Shown: positions 35,680-45,036 of the stretch, piece by piece
Position numbering within the stretch: the stretch's first letter is position 1
Layout: every line of letters starts with the position of its first letter
Assembly: GCA_013112715.1 (NCBI GenBank)
Contig: JABFGB010000011.1
Span: 62,001-126,000 of the forward strand
Reading direction: 5' to 3'
Length of the DNA: 64,000 bases
DNA from: Chloroflexota bacterium
GTDB taxonomy: Bacteria; Chloroflexota; Anaerolineae; Aggregatilineales; J027
The notes under the pieces: model-generated
The model's input: the letters and a program-made list of their open reading frames with translations, nothing else
Told to the model about the DNA's origin: nothing
Database searches by the model: none
Translations under genes and position numbers: made by a program

Positions 35680-38600
35680 TTAGCACTCGCTGTAGCCGCA
35701 GGTGTAGCAGTGCAAGCAGCCTTCTTCGCGCATCAGGGTGGATGTGCCACATTCAGGGCAGATGTCACCGATGGGCATATACTCCATATGCGACTTTTCT
35801 TCCGCCGTGCCGTTGCCATTTTCCGCTGGCAGGAGGGCCATTTGTTGAGTGGCCTTGCGCGGAATTTGGGGCAGATTGTCGGCCTCGGCGGTGTCATCGA
35901 GATACTGCTGCAAAACCTGCGATACGGCATCGGGCAGGCTGATGACTTTGTTGGGGCCTATGCCTAACTGCCGTCCCCCGCCGATGCCCCCTAGTTGGCG
36001 CACAATTTGTTTGACACGGTTACGTGGGCTAACAGGCGAGGCCAGTCGCAGAACCAGCGAAATGAGGCGTCCTATCGCTTCTGAGACGGCAGCGATTTCC
36101 GATCCGGCTTTGGAGGTATGGATAAACACCTCGAATGGCTGACCATGCCCCTCGCCGTTTTCGTTAATGGTGATATAGCTGGTGCCAGCCGGGGTTGGCA
36201 TCCGATAGGTTTTGCCTTCCAAGTTGCTTGGGCGGGGCTTTTTATCCTCATTAAACAATGGGAGGGGCTGCGGCGCGACTGGGGTTGCGGGTGCGGCTAC
36301 AGGTGTTTCGCTTTGACCGCCTTCCTTCTTTTTCTTGGTTTCGGCAGTTTCCAAAACAACCACCTCACGGCTGCCTGTGACATAGACGGTCAAACCCTTG
36401 CAGCCGAGTTTCCATGCCAGCATATAGGCTTCAGCTACATCATCTTCCGTCGCGCCAGCAGGGAAATTGCAAGTATTATGATTGCCAATGCCGTTCGCAA
36501 TGAACGAGTGTGAACCCGGCACACTGAGGTCGAATACTTCTGCAAACCCGTCGGTGATAGCTTCCACCTTCACATAGATACAATTGGGTTGGTCATTGGC
36601 AAAAAATTCGTGAGCATAGCCATCAGTTGAGTCATCAAAATGCTCGTACACGGCTGTGGCGGTTTCTCGATCCATCCGATGTCCGTTAAGCAAGTTTACT
36701 CTCGCTCTTTGATATGCTTTGTTCTCAACCCCATAAAGCCCACGAAGCGATTTATCTGAACTGGTTTGCATTCTTCGCAAAGACTCAGTGACGGTTTCTG
36801 GCAATAGGGTAGCAAAATTGAACTGATGCTGTTTCCGACTTTCTTCTCGACGAGCTATACGCTCATTCTTCCAACTTTCATCAAATGAAATGAATGTGGA
36901 AAGCGCTTCCAGCGCCTTTCCAGCAACCGTCAATGCCCATGCATCATTACTTGATTTGTGTATCCGCGAGAAGATGCCGAAATTGAGTAAGAGGGTTTGA
37001 AGCTGCTTGATTAATTTCTGGCTTGCCAAGCCAATGCCAAACATCCTCCCATTTTGTATCATGTAGGCGTCCAAGAAGAGACCTCGTAGGAACGCAGCAA
37101 TTTCTTCACGACTGGACTGCAAAATGCAAGTTGGAATGATCTTATTACGTGCCCCAGCTTTCATGCCAAGCGAGTTGGTGAGCCAAGCAATTAGCGGTCT
37201 TGAGTTGATTTGTAGTGAGTAGACACTTTCACGGCGATTGTCGCGGGTGATATGGCTATTTAGGCCAAAAAGGTTCTGGAAGTGAATACCAAGCCGTTGA
37301 AGCAAAGCATAATCACCATTGCAGATTTGGACACTATTTTCGCCAATTGATCCTTCAGAGGTGATGCAACCGAGGACATATGCTAATTCGGGGGACATAT
37401 GCTGCGGGAAAGTCACGGTCTTAGAATTGGTATTAAACTCTCCGGTGTAGCGTGGAAGTTCGTGTGCTGATACGCCGAAAGCTTGTTGGCCCGAATATAG
37501 GACAACCGTATCTCCGATTTTAATTTCGTCGAGTCGAGCGAATTCAATACAACCTTCGCTTGTTAAAACTTGAATACGATGATTGGGTGTACCCTCGACC
37601 TCATATCCATAAGCAAGTATAACTTTGCGTGTTTCGCGCATCCCGCCATAGTAGAAGGCATCTGTATATTCGATCCCACGCGGAGTATTGACTGCAACCT
37701 GCATCGGCTCAAATTCATCTGGCTGGCGTAGTTGTGAAAGTTCTTCGATTGGGATAAGCCCACTGGTGGTAAGAACCAGAGTATCGCCTGTCACGCACTT
37801 ACTGATCGCATTATCTACTTGGGCCTGCATTGCTGCCTGCATCCTGACATGTTCCTCGGCGGTGATGTCACCAGCGGTCACAAACACGCGACGGATGTTT
37901 TCGGGCACTTCGGGGATATTTTGGCATGAGCCTGTTTCGTTGACCTGTGCCACGATTTTATCAATGGTAGCCTGATCGAGTCCGGCTTTACGCAGGGCTT
38001 TTTCAAACAGGGGGCTGGTGTATTGCAGGGTGATTTTGGCGTCTGTGTTACCCGCGTTTTCATTGACATAACGCAGGTAGGCGAGGGCGAAAACGGGTTC
38101 GCAGCCATAGGCCTCACAGCCCGCGACGGTGGCGATAGTTCCGGTTGGGGCGACGGTCAATTGTGCGCCATTGCGGATGCCATATTTCTTGAGGCCCTTT
38201 TCGATTTTCTTCCAATCTACAACAGGCCGTCCCCAATCGGATTTGTGTTCGACGATGGGCTTGGGGGCTGTCCATTTGAGGTTGTTGGGGTCATAGCGGC
38301 TGCCCTCAATGGCGAGGAATGGACCGCGTTCTTTGGCGAGTTCGATGCTGGTCTGCATGGAGTGATAGCGTACAAATTCCATGACCTGACTGGCGAATTC
38401 TTGGCCTTCAATCGAGCCATAGCGGATGCCGAGATGGTACATCATATCGCCCAAGCCCATGATGCCCAATCCGATACGGCGCACATTTTCGGCGGCTTCG
38501 CGCAGTTGAGGGATAGCAGGCACATAGGCATTGGCGGTTACTACGTCGTCCAAGAAACGGGTCGAGGTCGCTACTGATTCGGCGAGTTTTTCCCAGTCCA

Positions 38601-41600
38601 CTTGATCGTCGTTTGTAATGTGTTGACTTAGATTCACCGAACCCAGACAGCAGTTCTCAAATGGCCCCAAAAATTGCTCACCACAGTTATGAACAACTAT
38701 GCCATTGCTGATAAAAGAATGTGTTACATATTCGGTCAGGTCGAATACATCTTCAATGCCATCTTCGGTAATTGACTCCACACTCACTACAAAATATTCC
38801 CGTTTGAGTGCAAGTCTTTTAGTATCTACATGGTCACGAAGTTTTTGCTGCTTGGCGGTAAGCAGAAAGCCAATATCGTCGGAAAAGCCAATTAGATTAC
38901 GCTTAGAAATCACCAATTCATGTTGAGCCTCACACCAATAGCTTTTTAAACCTCCATTGCCATCGGGCATACGCCGATAACCTGCCTCACGGCGGTTGCG
39001 ATAGATGCGACTCACGATCCCAAAGTTCAGTAATAATTGCTGTACTCCCTCAAGCAATTCGGGAGAATTGGCAGCAAGACGGACTGTTGAGCCATGTACT
39101 CCTCTACCGTCTTGATAACTTCCATCTGCCGTAAATAGGGCTTGCAAGAAACCACGTTGCATATCCTCTGAGCCTTTAAAGACCGATTCTGGAACGCGGT
39201 GTTTACTTTCGACCAGCCCGTATTCAGCAGCAATCATCCGTAATCGCTCGGACTGCACACGGCCTTCATCGCGCTCGTCAATTTCGGTAACGCCGACAGT
39301 GTAGGTACGGGGCCTAATGGTGAAGGGTGTAACCATTGCGTCAACATAGCTAGCAAACATTGGGGCAAGTTCGCGTTTTTCTTCGCCAAAGAACGACAAA
39401 ACTGCCCTAACCTTGTTAATCGTTCCATCCCCGACAAGCCAACCCAAGACACGCCCAAGTTCCAATGAACCAATCGTTCCAAATTTGCCTTTTCGATTGA
39501 GAATATGAATCTTGTCACCCGGATTTAAATTCTGAAGCTCTACCCAACCTTGAGGGGTCATAACCCGATGATCGGCAGTCGCACGCAGGTAGTAGCCTTC
39601 TTTAGTTTGCAACCGATAAACTTGCTTGGTCCCCGTCATGAAAACGCGGGTAGCAGGCATGGTCACGTTTTCGCTGCCAAAACGACCATCTACAACCACA
39701 TCAACGTTTCGTTCATCGTCGAAAAGTTCTTCAGCACGATAGATGCCGTCTGATGTATAAATTAATGTATCTCCCGTCACGCAAGGATTGGTGCTTTCCA
39801 ATTCGTACAGATGGGGGACGGGATTTTCGCGGTTGGCGGCGTCCAAAAATAGCACACCCGGTTCGCCGTTATGATGGGCATATTCCACAATCATCTTGAA
39901 CAGTTCGCGGGCATCTACCGTTTCCCACACCTTGCCATCTACGGGATTGACCAGATCGAAGGTACTACCTGATTCTACCGAACGCATGAATTCATCGGTG
40001 ATGCCAACGCTAATATTAAAGTTGGCGATGTTGCCTTCAGTGGATTTGCATTTGATGAAATCTCGAATATCGGGGTGGTTGACTTTCAACACTGCCATAT
40101 TCGCCCCACGCCTAGAATTGTGAGAAATGAGACCATTGGCAAGGTAGGTATGATTTTCTTCAACCTCAATATCGAGTGTTAAGGCCTCACCCGCATCCTC
40201 AATTTCGCTGACTGTGACAAACCATAAATCGTTAACTGGGCGGGCACTCTCACGGAATTCGGCATACATTTCGCTGAGACGCGCATAACCAGAAAGGGTC
40301 AGTTGGCGATCCCCGCGTGTGTATCGCAGGAGTTGTTTACGCAGGGTGGGCGAAGTAGCCCGGAAATTCTTGCCCATGCCGCGCCCACGTCCATCAAGCT
40401 GTGGCTTGCGGGTGGCTTCAAGGACAGGCTCAATCCAATAATTGGCTTGAGGCAGTACATAGCTGACTTCACGGCTGAGGTCGGGTTGAAGATCGTAGCA
40501 TACCGCAAATCGGGAACGCTCATCGCAGCCAATCATGGCCTGCCAATTTTGTAGGCCAATAAATGAGTGAATCCGCAAATTCCACATTGGGGCTTTGCCA
40601 TAACGATTTTCGCTGATGGTATGCTGGCTGATGCGGACGGGGCAGCCTAAACCAATAAGTAACGTGCCGACCTCATCAACAAGTTTCTTGGATGTACTTA
40701 GTAAATGGGGATAGCCACGCGAAATTGCGCCATCAGCTTCAAATAATCCACGTAAAAATGCCCCGACAATTTCCGGTGGGCTTTGGCGGATGAGACGCGG
40801 TACTGAGACTTGGGTGCTGCGAGCCTTACCAAATCCGTTCATCAGCATGAAATCTTTGATGGCTCGATTATCAATCACCAAAGTAACAGAGGCGTCATTT
40901 GCTTTTTGCTGTAGATGGACATGAATATCGTCCCCAAACAACCGGTGCATTAAGGCTGGCATCTCGGTCATGAGATAATTGGTATGGGCTACCGTCACCC
41001 CAATACGATGATCTTGTTCACCCGCTGCCACAAAGCCATCCCCCACCAGATAGCCCAAGAAAAAGGCTAGTTCTTCATCCAAAATGGCAGGAAATTGGGG
41101 CATGACTTGGTTGCCACGCGAACGTGTGGGATGAAGTAGAGATTGGATTTGACCCTGATGCTGTCCCAATTTAACAAGAATGGCATCACCGGGCTGGATT
41201 TCATCAAATTGTTTCCACACGGGGCCATCGGCGGTCATGACCTTAAGTTTATGATTGTATGTCCCAGTGAGGCTCAATCCCTCTTCGGTTTTGATACGGA
41301 GGACGGGTGCGACGCCGTTATTGTAACCTTGATAGGACATACGCGGGCTTTCATCGGTACTCACGCGGAGTTCATGGGGTAGCCAGCCTTTTTCATTATG
41401 GCGCACAATTTCGTCCAGCCGCAGCAGACCCTTCTCAGTAAATACAAGGGTGTCAGGCGTCAAACATCCGCCCTGCGCTATCTCCCCGAAGGCTTGGTCA
41501 TAGACGCGCAAGAAACCTATTGGGCCAGTTGCTGTGCCATTCGAGGTTTTGACAATCGAGCCTTTTGGACGGAGGCGGCTGAAGGAAAAGCCATTGCCCC

Positions 41601-42039
41601 CGCCTGTCTGTTGAATCAAAGCGGCGTGACGTAGGGTTTCAAAAATACCCGACCCCGTGCGCCCCATATCATCATCAATTTTAAGGACGAAACACGCGGC
41701 CAGTTGGCCCAATGGGGTACCGGCCCCGGTAAAAGTGGGGCTGTTGGGGAAAAATAGTAATCCAGTCAATAAGTCATAAAATTTGCGTGCCCATTGTTCC
41801 ACTTGGGCCTCATCTCCACCGAGCGTTTTTTCCGCAAGGGCGACATTATAGGCTACACGCCAGAACATCTCTTCGACAGTTTCGACTGGTTTTCCATCTG
41901 GGCCGCGCCGTAGATACCGTTTTTTGAGAACAGTCCGGGCATTTTCAGTTAAGCCGATGTCACGTTTGGCTAAATCTTCAGGCAGCGGGGTTTTGACAAA
42001 TTCATGTGGGTCAGTTTTGGTGAGGCTCGTTGAACCCAT
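35680..42039 (-). CDS. nrdJ: Adenosylcobalamin-dependent class II ribonucleotide reductase with three inteins
   Basis: The reading frame has 2119 codons, of which 862 are extein: 1-191, 642-752, 1119-1414 and 1856-2119. The inteins are described separately. The exteins match NrdJ. LAACFVL carries a redox Cys. NPCGEQ is the active-site loop (N751, C1119, E1121 across intein 2) with the thiyl-radical Cys, and [14 protein letters not shown] is the phosphate loop. The C-terminus has a TSCPD-like domain ([19 protein letters not shown]...) and a zinc ribbon (CPEC ... CYTC, last 30 residues). NrdJ makes deoxyribonucleotides with vitamin B12 and needs no oxygen. AAGGAG stands 7 bases before the ATG. 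nrdR lies upstream, with paired NrdR boxes. Confidence 0.95.
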   Translation of the reverse strand: MGSTSLTKTDPHEFVKTPLPEDLAKRDIGLTENARTVLKKRYLRRGPDGKPVETVEEMFWRVAYNVALAEKTLGGDEAQVEQWARKFYDLLTGLLFFPNSPTFTGAGTPLGQLAACFVLKIDDDMGRTGSGIFETLRHAALIQQTGGGNGFSFSRLRPKGSIVKTSNGTATGPIGFLRVYDQAFGEIAQGGCLTPDTLVFTEKGLLRLDEIVRHNEKGWLPHELRVSTDESPRMSYQGYNNGVAPVLRIKTEEGLSLTGTYNHKLKVMTADGPVWKQFDEIQPGDAILVKLGQHQGQIQSLLHPTRSRGNQVMPQFPAILDEELAFFLGYLVGDGFVAAGEQDHRIGVTVAHTNYLMTEMPALMHRLFGDDIHVHLQQKANDASVTLVIDNRAIKDFMLMNGFGKARSTQVSVPRLIRQSPPEIVGAFLRGLFEADGAISRGYPHLLSTSKKLVDEVGTLLIGLGCPVRISQHTISENRYGKAPMWNLRIHSFIGLQNWQAMIGCDERSRFAVCYDLQPDLSREVSYVLPQANYWIEPVLEATRKPQLDGRGRGMGKNFRATSPTLRKQLLRYTRGDRQLTLSGYARLSEMYAEFRESARPVNDLWFVTVSEIEDAGEALTLDIEVEENHTYLANGLISHNSRRGANMAVLKVNHPDIRDFIKCKSTEGNIANFNISVGITDEFMRSVESGSTFDLVNPVDGKVWETVDARELFKMIVEYAHHNGEPGVLFLDAANRENPVPHLYELESTNPCVTGDTLIYTSDGIYRAEELFDDERNVDVVVDGRFGSENVTMPATRVFMTGTKQVYRLQTKEGYYLRATADHRVMTPQGWVELQNLNPGDKIHILNRKGKFGTIGSLELGRVLGWLVGDGTINKVRAVLSFFGEEKRELAPMFASYVDAMVTPFTIRPRTYTVGVTEIDERDEGRVQSERLRMIAAEYGLVESKHRVPESVFKGSEDMQRGFLQALFTADGSYQDGRGVHGSTVRLAANSPELLEGVQQLLLNFGIVSRIYRNRREAGYRRMPDGNGGLKSYWCEAQHELVISKRNLIGFSDDIGFLLTAKQQKLRDHVDTKRLALKREYFVVSVESITEDGIEDVFDLTEYVTHSFISNGIVVHNCGEQFLGPFENCCLGSVNLSQHITNDDQVDWEKLAESVATSTRFLDDVVTANAYVPAIPQLREAAENVRRIGLGIMGLGDMMYHLGIRYGSIEGQEFASQVMEFVRYHSMQTSIELAKERGPFLAIEGSRYDPNNLKWTAPKPIVEHKSDWGRPVVDWKKIEKGLKKYGIRNGAQLTVAPTGTIATVAGCEAYGCEPVFALAYLRYVNENAGNTDAKITLQYTSPLFEKALRKAGLDQATIDKIVAQVNETGSCQNIPEVPENIRRVFVTAGDITAEEHVRMQAAMQAQVDNAISKCVTGDTLVLTTSGLIPIEELSQLRQPDEFEPMQVAVNTPRGIEYTDAFYYGGMRETRKVILAYGYEVEGTPNHRIQVLTSEGCIEFARLDEIKIGDTVVLYSGQQAFGVSAHELPRYTGEFNTNSKTVTFPQHMSPELAYVLGCITSEGSIGENSVQICNGDYALLQRLGIHFQNLFGLNSHITRDNRRESVYSLQINSRPLIAWLTNSLGMKAGARNKIIPTCILQSSREEIAAFLRGLFLDAYMIQNGRMFGIGLASQKLIKQLQTLLLNFGIFSRIHKSSNDAWALTVAGKALEALSTFISFDESWKNERIARREESRKQHQFNFATLLPETVTESLRRMQTSSDKSLRGLYGVENKAYQRARVNLLNGHRMDRETATAVYEHFDDSTDGYAHEFFANDQPNCIYVKVEAITDGFAEVFDLSVPGSHSFIANGIGNHNTCNFPAGATEDDVAEAYMLAWKLGCKGLTVYVTGSREVVVLETAETKKKKEGGQSETPVAAPATPVAPQPLPLFNEDKKPRPSNLEGKTYRMPTPAGTSYITINENGEGHGQPFEVFIHTSKAGSEIAAVSEAIGRLISLVLRLASPVSPRNRVKQIVRQLGGIGGGRQLGIGPNKVISLPDAVSQVLQQYLDDTAEADNLPQIPRKATQQMALLPAENGNGTAEEKSHMEYMPIGDICPECGTSTLMREEGCLHCYTCGYSEC
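36475..37797 (-). other. Intein 3 of NrdJ, 441 residues, with degenerate homing endonuclease
   Basis: Residues 1415-1855. It begins [10 protein letters not shown] and ends with IANGIGNHN, with Thr as the +1 residue (ISK|TCNF). The splicing motifs are intact: Cys1, TxxH as TPNH, and block [14 protein letters not shown] ... HN. The LAGLIDADG blocks are damaged. The first reads [10 protein letters not shown], with Glu for the usual Asp. The second reads [11 protein letters not shown], where the Asp position is Ala. Splicing is expected but DNA cleavage is not. Confidence 0.85.
38686..39783 (-). other. Intein 2 of NrdJ, 366 residues, with LAGLIDADG endonuclease
   Basis: Residues 753-1118. It begins [10 protein letters not shown] and ends ISNGIVVHN, with +1 Cys in NP|CGEQ, so it sits inside the catalytic loop. 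Block B is TADH. The endonuclease blocks read [10 protein letters not shown] and [12 protein letters not shown] and keep both acidic residues, so a functional homing endonuclease is possible. It is the smallest of the three. Confidence 0.9.
40117..41466 (-). other. Intein 1 of NrdJ, 450 residues, with LAGLIDADG endonuclease
   Basis: Residues 192-641. It begins [10 protein letters not shown] and ends LANGLISHN, with +1 Ser (QGG|SRRGANM). Block B is TYNH and block F is [22 protein letters not shown] and [12 protein letters not shown] are intact LAGLIDADG blocks, so homing activity is possible. The insertion point is before a conserved RRGANM motif of NrdJ. Confidence 0.9.
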
Positions 42040-42064
42040 AACGTTTCATCTCCTTCGTTTTGCA

Positions 42065-42093
42065 TGACTACTATGATTAATAGGGGTAGTCAA
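42065..42093 (-). promoter_or_regulatory. Possible own promoter of nrdJ
   Basis: TTGACT (42093-42088), a 17-base spacer and TAGTCA (42070-42065) on the minus strand. The -35 match is good, the -10 box poor. It lies between the hairpin at 42123-42164 and nrdJ, so it could explain nrdJ expression past that terminator. Confidence 0.3.
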
Positions 42094-42122
42094 TTAAGTG
42101 ATCCATTAAGATGCTTATAGAC

Positions 42123-42164
42123 AAAAACACGGGGTCATGTCGGTTTTTTCGCACCACCCCGTGT
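42123..42164 (-). terminator. Terminator-like hairpin between nrdR and nrdJ
   Basis: On the minus strand ACACGGGG (42164-42157) and CCCCGTGT (42134-42127) form an 8-bp stem with a 22-base loop, followed by TTTTTGTC. It lies about 25 bases after the nrdR stop and would partly uncouple nrdJ. Confidence 0.6.
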
Positions 42165-42189
42165 TCATAAAGGACTTCGGTTGGTGCGC

Positions 42190-42675
42190 TTAGGAGGTTT
42201 TGTTGCCCTTCTTGGAAGGCTGACCCCCGGCCAGCATGTGGTCAATCTCCCGCTGCACACTTTCGAGGTTGTCTAAACCGAGATAGACAATGGCATAACG
42301 TAGGTAGGCAATCAGATCGAGGGCTTTTAAGCCTTCAATAACCATATCTCCAACCACACGGCTGGAGACTTCGGCCCGGCCCATCTGCTGAAGATTTTGC
42401 TCAATGTGATCTACCATTTTGTCAATCTCAGTGGCGGAGATGGGGCGCTTGGCAGTGGCGATACGAATCCCGCGCAGCAGTTTTTCGCGGTCAAATTCTT
42501 CACGATCCCCGTTGCCTTTGATGAGTAGGGGGGTCTGGATGATGGCGCGTTCGAGTGTGCTAAACCGTTTGCCACAGACCTCACATTCACGGCGGCGGCG
42601 AATTCCTCCCCGTTGGTCTGGGCCAGTATCCAGCACTCGACTTTGATTGATAACCCCACAATATGGACAGCGCAT
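42190..42675 (-). CDS. nrdR: Transcriptional repressor NrdR
   Basis: A 161-residue protein. The N-terminal zinc ribbon has CPYC (C3, C6) and CEVC (C31, C34), followed by the basic RRRRE/GKRFSTLER. An ATP-cone domain fills residues 49-139 (LIKGNGDREEFDREKLLRGIRIATAKRPIS). Family knowledge: NrdR binds paired NrdR boxes as an oligomer that senses ATP/dATP and represses ribonucleotide reductase genes. Two boxes lie 100-150 bases upstream, so it represses its own operon together with nrdJ downstream. Confidence 0.96.
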   Translation of the reverse strand: MRCPYCGVINQSRVLDTGPDQRGGIRRRRECEVCGKRFSTLERAIIQTPLLIKGNGDREEFDREKLLRGIRIATAKRPISATEIDKMVDHIEQNLQQMGRAEVSSRVVGDMVIEGLKALDLIAYLRYAIVYLGLDNLESVQREIDHMLAGGQPSKKGNKTS

Positions 42676-42775
42676 ATTTCCTACTCGGTTAAATGATTCT
42701 GAAATTTTTCTAACGACATTTGACCTAAAAAATGGAAAAAAATATCACACTCCGCCATGTCTCTAGGGTTACATA

Positions 42776-42822
42776 CCCCCATATATGGTGGTTGCCACTT
42801 TTATAAACACTGTATATGGTGT
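42776..42822. promoter_or_regulatory. Pair of NrdR boxes
   Basis: Box 1 is CCCCCATATATGGTGG (42776-42791) and box 2 is ACACTGTATATGGTGT (42807-42822). Box 2 fits the known consensus acaCwAtATaTwGtgt closely and box 1 moderately. Their starts are 31 bases apart, three helical turns, the spacing NrdR requires. The surrounding gap (42676-43235, 560 bases) also has a CCTGTT ... AACAGG inverted repeat (42854-42870). From about 42880 to 43235 nothing was recognised. Confidence 0.82.
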
Positions 42823-43235
42823 TTTGACTGACCACTACTCTATCACATGCACACCTGTTCCAGAAACAGGACTTGGGTACTAGTGAGAGGTAAAATTTGG
42901 TTTGTAAACTTGAGAAAGGTTATGGTTAAGGCGCTTTAACGTCAACCTTAAAATTTTCAGATAAGGGCCAGTTATATGGAAAAGACCAACTTCATTGGAC
43001 TTGCCAGATAAACAATCGCCCTGCGTTGAACGTTAGAATTTAGTTTGTTAAAGGATGGATAGATTTTATAACTCAGTAGGCAGATCGCTTTTACTTGTTT
43101 TGGAGAAAAAACTTGGGTATCATTGAATTATGCAAATAAAGATTAGAAAAATTCCAAATTTGTAAGTCACCTGTAATTTTTGATTGATAATGTAGTCCAA
43201 TAGATAGCCTTTTTTCCTGCGGATGGAATAAGAAC

Positions 43236-44216
43236 ATGCCCCTAGATCGCTTTGGACGCAATATCCAATACCTACGTGTCTCGCTCACCGACAAATGCAA
43301 TCTGCGCTGTGTATATTGTATGCCGGAGGACATCGTTTTCCGGCCCAGTGCCGAATTGATGCAGGATGACGAGGTGATTTTGCTACTGCGTTTGTTTGCT
43401 GATTTGGGCTTCAGCAAATATCGCTTGACCGGGGGCGAACCAACGATCCGTGCCAACATCGTGGATATTGTGCGCGAACTGCGTCAGATGGAAGGCGTCC
43501 GTCAAATTGGGATGACGACCAATGGAGTGCTGCTTTCGCGCTTGGCCCAACCCCTCAAAGAAGCAGGTTTGGATCGCGTCAATATCAGTGTGGATACCCT
43601 TGATCCTGACAAATTTCAGCGCATCACCCGCTGGGGGAAATTGGAAGATGTGTGGAATGGGATTTTGGCCTCAGAGGAAGCTGGCCTAACCCCACTTAAG
43701 CTGAATGCAGTGGTGGTACGCGGTTTTAATGATGATGATATTCCTTCACTGGCTGAACTTACGATTGACCATGATTGGCAGTTTCGTTTTATCGAGATGA
43801 TGCCGTTTGCCGATGTTGCTGAGTTCGCCCAACGGCAAATTGTAACGGATGTCGAAATCCGCCAGCGGATTGAGGATGCGCTCGGCCCGTTGGAAGTGGT
43901 GGATAATGGTAAATTGGATGGCGAAGCGCGGCTTTATAGATTACCGGGGGCACGCGGCACGATTGGGCTGATTAGCAGTGTCACCGAACCCTTCTGTGCC
44001 AGTTGTAACCGTGCCCGGTTGACGGCGGATGGGGTGCTGCGTTTATGCCTTCTGAGAGATAAAGAGGTAGATTTGCTGACCCCCTTGCGTCAGGGAGCTA
44101 CACTGGAAGACCTTAAGCAGCTGATTTTGGATGGCATCTGGCATAAGCCATGGGGTCACGACCTCGACAATAATGTCATTCCCCTGACCCGTGTGATGAG
44201 CCAAATTGGGGGATAA
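43236..44216 (+). CDS. moaA: GTP 3',8-cyclase (molybdenum cofactor synthesis)
   Basis: A 326-residue radical SAM enzyme. The N-terminal cluster motif is CNLRCVYC (C21, C25, C28) and the second cluster Cys set is in FCASCNRARLTADGVLRLCL. The protein ends at SQIGG, and the C-terminal double Gly is needed for activity in the family. MoaA converts GTP to the cyclic intermediate that MoaC turns into precursor Z. No other mo gene is near, so it stands alone here. It converges with the HEAT gene at 44226, 9 bases away. I saw no Moco riboswitch upstream. Confidence 0.95.
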   Translation: MPLDRFGRNIQYLRVSLTDKCNLRCVYCMPEDIVFRPSAELMQDDEVILLLRLFADLGFSKYRLTGGEPTIRANIVDIVRELRQMEGVRQIGMTTNGVLLSRLAQPLKEAGLDRVNISVDTLDPDKFQRITRWGKLEDVWNGILASEEAGLTPLKLNAVVVRGFNDDDIPSLAELTIDHDWQFRFIEMMPFADVAEFAQRQIVTDVEIRQRIEDALGPLEVVDNGKLDGEARLYRLPGARGTIGLISSVTEPFCASCNRARLTADGVLRLCLLRDKEVDLLTPLRQGATLEDLKQLILDGIWHKPWGHDLDNNVIPLTRVMSQIGG

Positions 44217-44225
44217 TCCCATCAG

Positions 44226-45026
44226 TCAGTTCGTATTTATCAAGGATTCCAGCTTTTCAATAGCTGTTTTAAGGAAACTCTGCTCAACCCTATTGTTGGG
44301 CCTTAAGCTGAGTTTCGTTTGTAGCGGTTCAATAGCACGAGTATCCCCTAATTCGCCAAGCATTGAAGCGGCACGCCAGCGATACATTGGGTCTTCAAGC
44401 ATATCAATCAACACATCAAATAGACGCTGATCTTGCAATCGGAATAAACCACTTACAGCGATCACCTTGATAGCGGAAGGCGTGTAAGGAGAGGTTTCGG
44501 CTTCGCTATACGGTGTCAAAGCTGCTTTGTATAAAATATCGGCTGTGCGGGGGTCGGCAATATCACTTATGGCATCTAAGGCTCGCCAGCGCACCCGTTG
44601 ATTGTTATCTTCTAACAACTCCACGAGTTTCTTAACTGCGCGGGTTTCTTTCATTCGGCCTAACAGACTAACAGCAGCGCAACGCAAATCAGGATTTGGA
44701 TCATCGAGTGTTTCCAGCAACACCAAGATTGTATCCTCACCAAATTTGGGTAGCTGCTCGGCGATTGGTCGGTGAACATGACATGCTTTGTCGGCCAGAA
44801 GAGGGACTAGCGGTCTAATTACGCGAGGATCATTTTGGCGTAGTAACCACACTACGGCTCTTGTTCTGACTGTAATGGTTTTGTCGTTCAGCATAGGGAG
44901 TAGTAAATCTACGGCCCTTTCATCGCGTGATTTCCCAATAGCATTAACCGCATCTCGCCGGACTTTGTAATCCGGCGATTTGAGCTCGTCAATGAATTTA
45001 GGGTTAAGTGGCTTCCGTTTTGCCAT
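44226..45026 (-). CDS. HEAT-repeat protein
   Basis: A 266-residue helical-repeat protein made of HEAT/PBS-lyase-type units (SRDERAVDLLLPMLNDKTITVRTRAVVWLL, NPDLRCAAVSLLGRMKETRAVKKLVELLEDNNQRVRWRALDAI). No catalytic domain is seen. Such proteins bind other proteins, and PBS lyase-like repeats occur in many regulators. It begins 10 bases after accC stops, on the same strand, with AGGAT upstream of the ATG. It therefore belongs to the accC transcript, possibly without a functional link. Confidence 0.85.
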   Translation of the reverse strand: MAKRKPLNPKFIDELKSPDYKVRRDAVNAIGKSRDERAVDLLLPMLNDKTITVRTRAVVWLLRQNDPRVIRPLVPLLADKACHVHRPIAEQLPKFGEDTILVLLETLDDPNPDLRCAAVSLLGRMKETRAVKKLVELLEDNNQRVRWRALDAISDIADPRTADILYKAALTPYSEAETSPYTPSAIKVIAVSGLFRLQDQRLFDVLIDMLEDPMYRWRAASMLGELGDTRAIEPLQTKLSLRPNNRVEQSFLKTAIEKLESLINTN

Positions 45027-45036
45027 TCAAGATATC

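Noticed and set aside
42880..43235. A molybdenum cofactor riboswitch upstream of moaA
   Set aside because: No recognisable structured element; the region is AT-rich with no strong paired stems except short ones.
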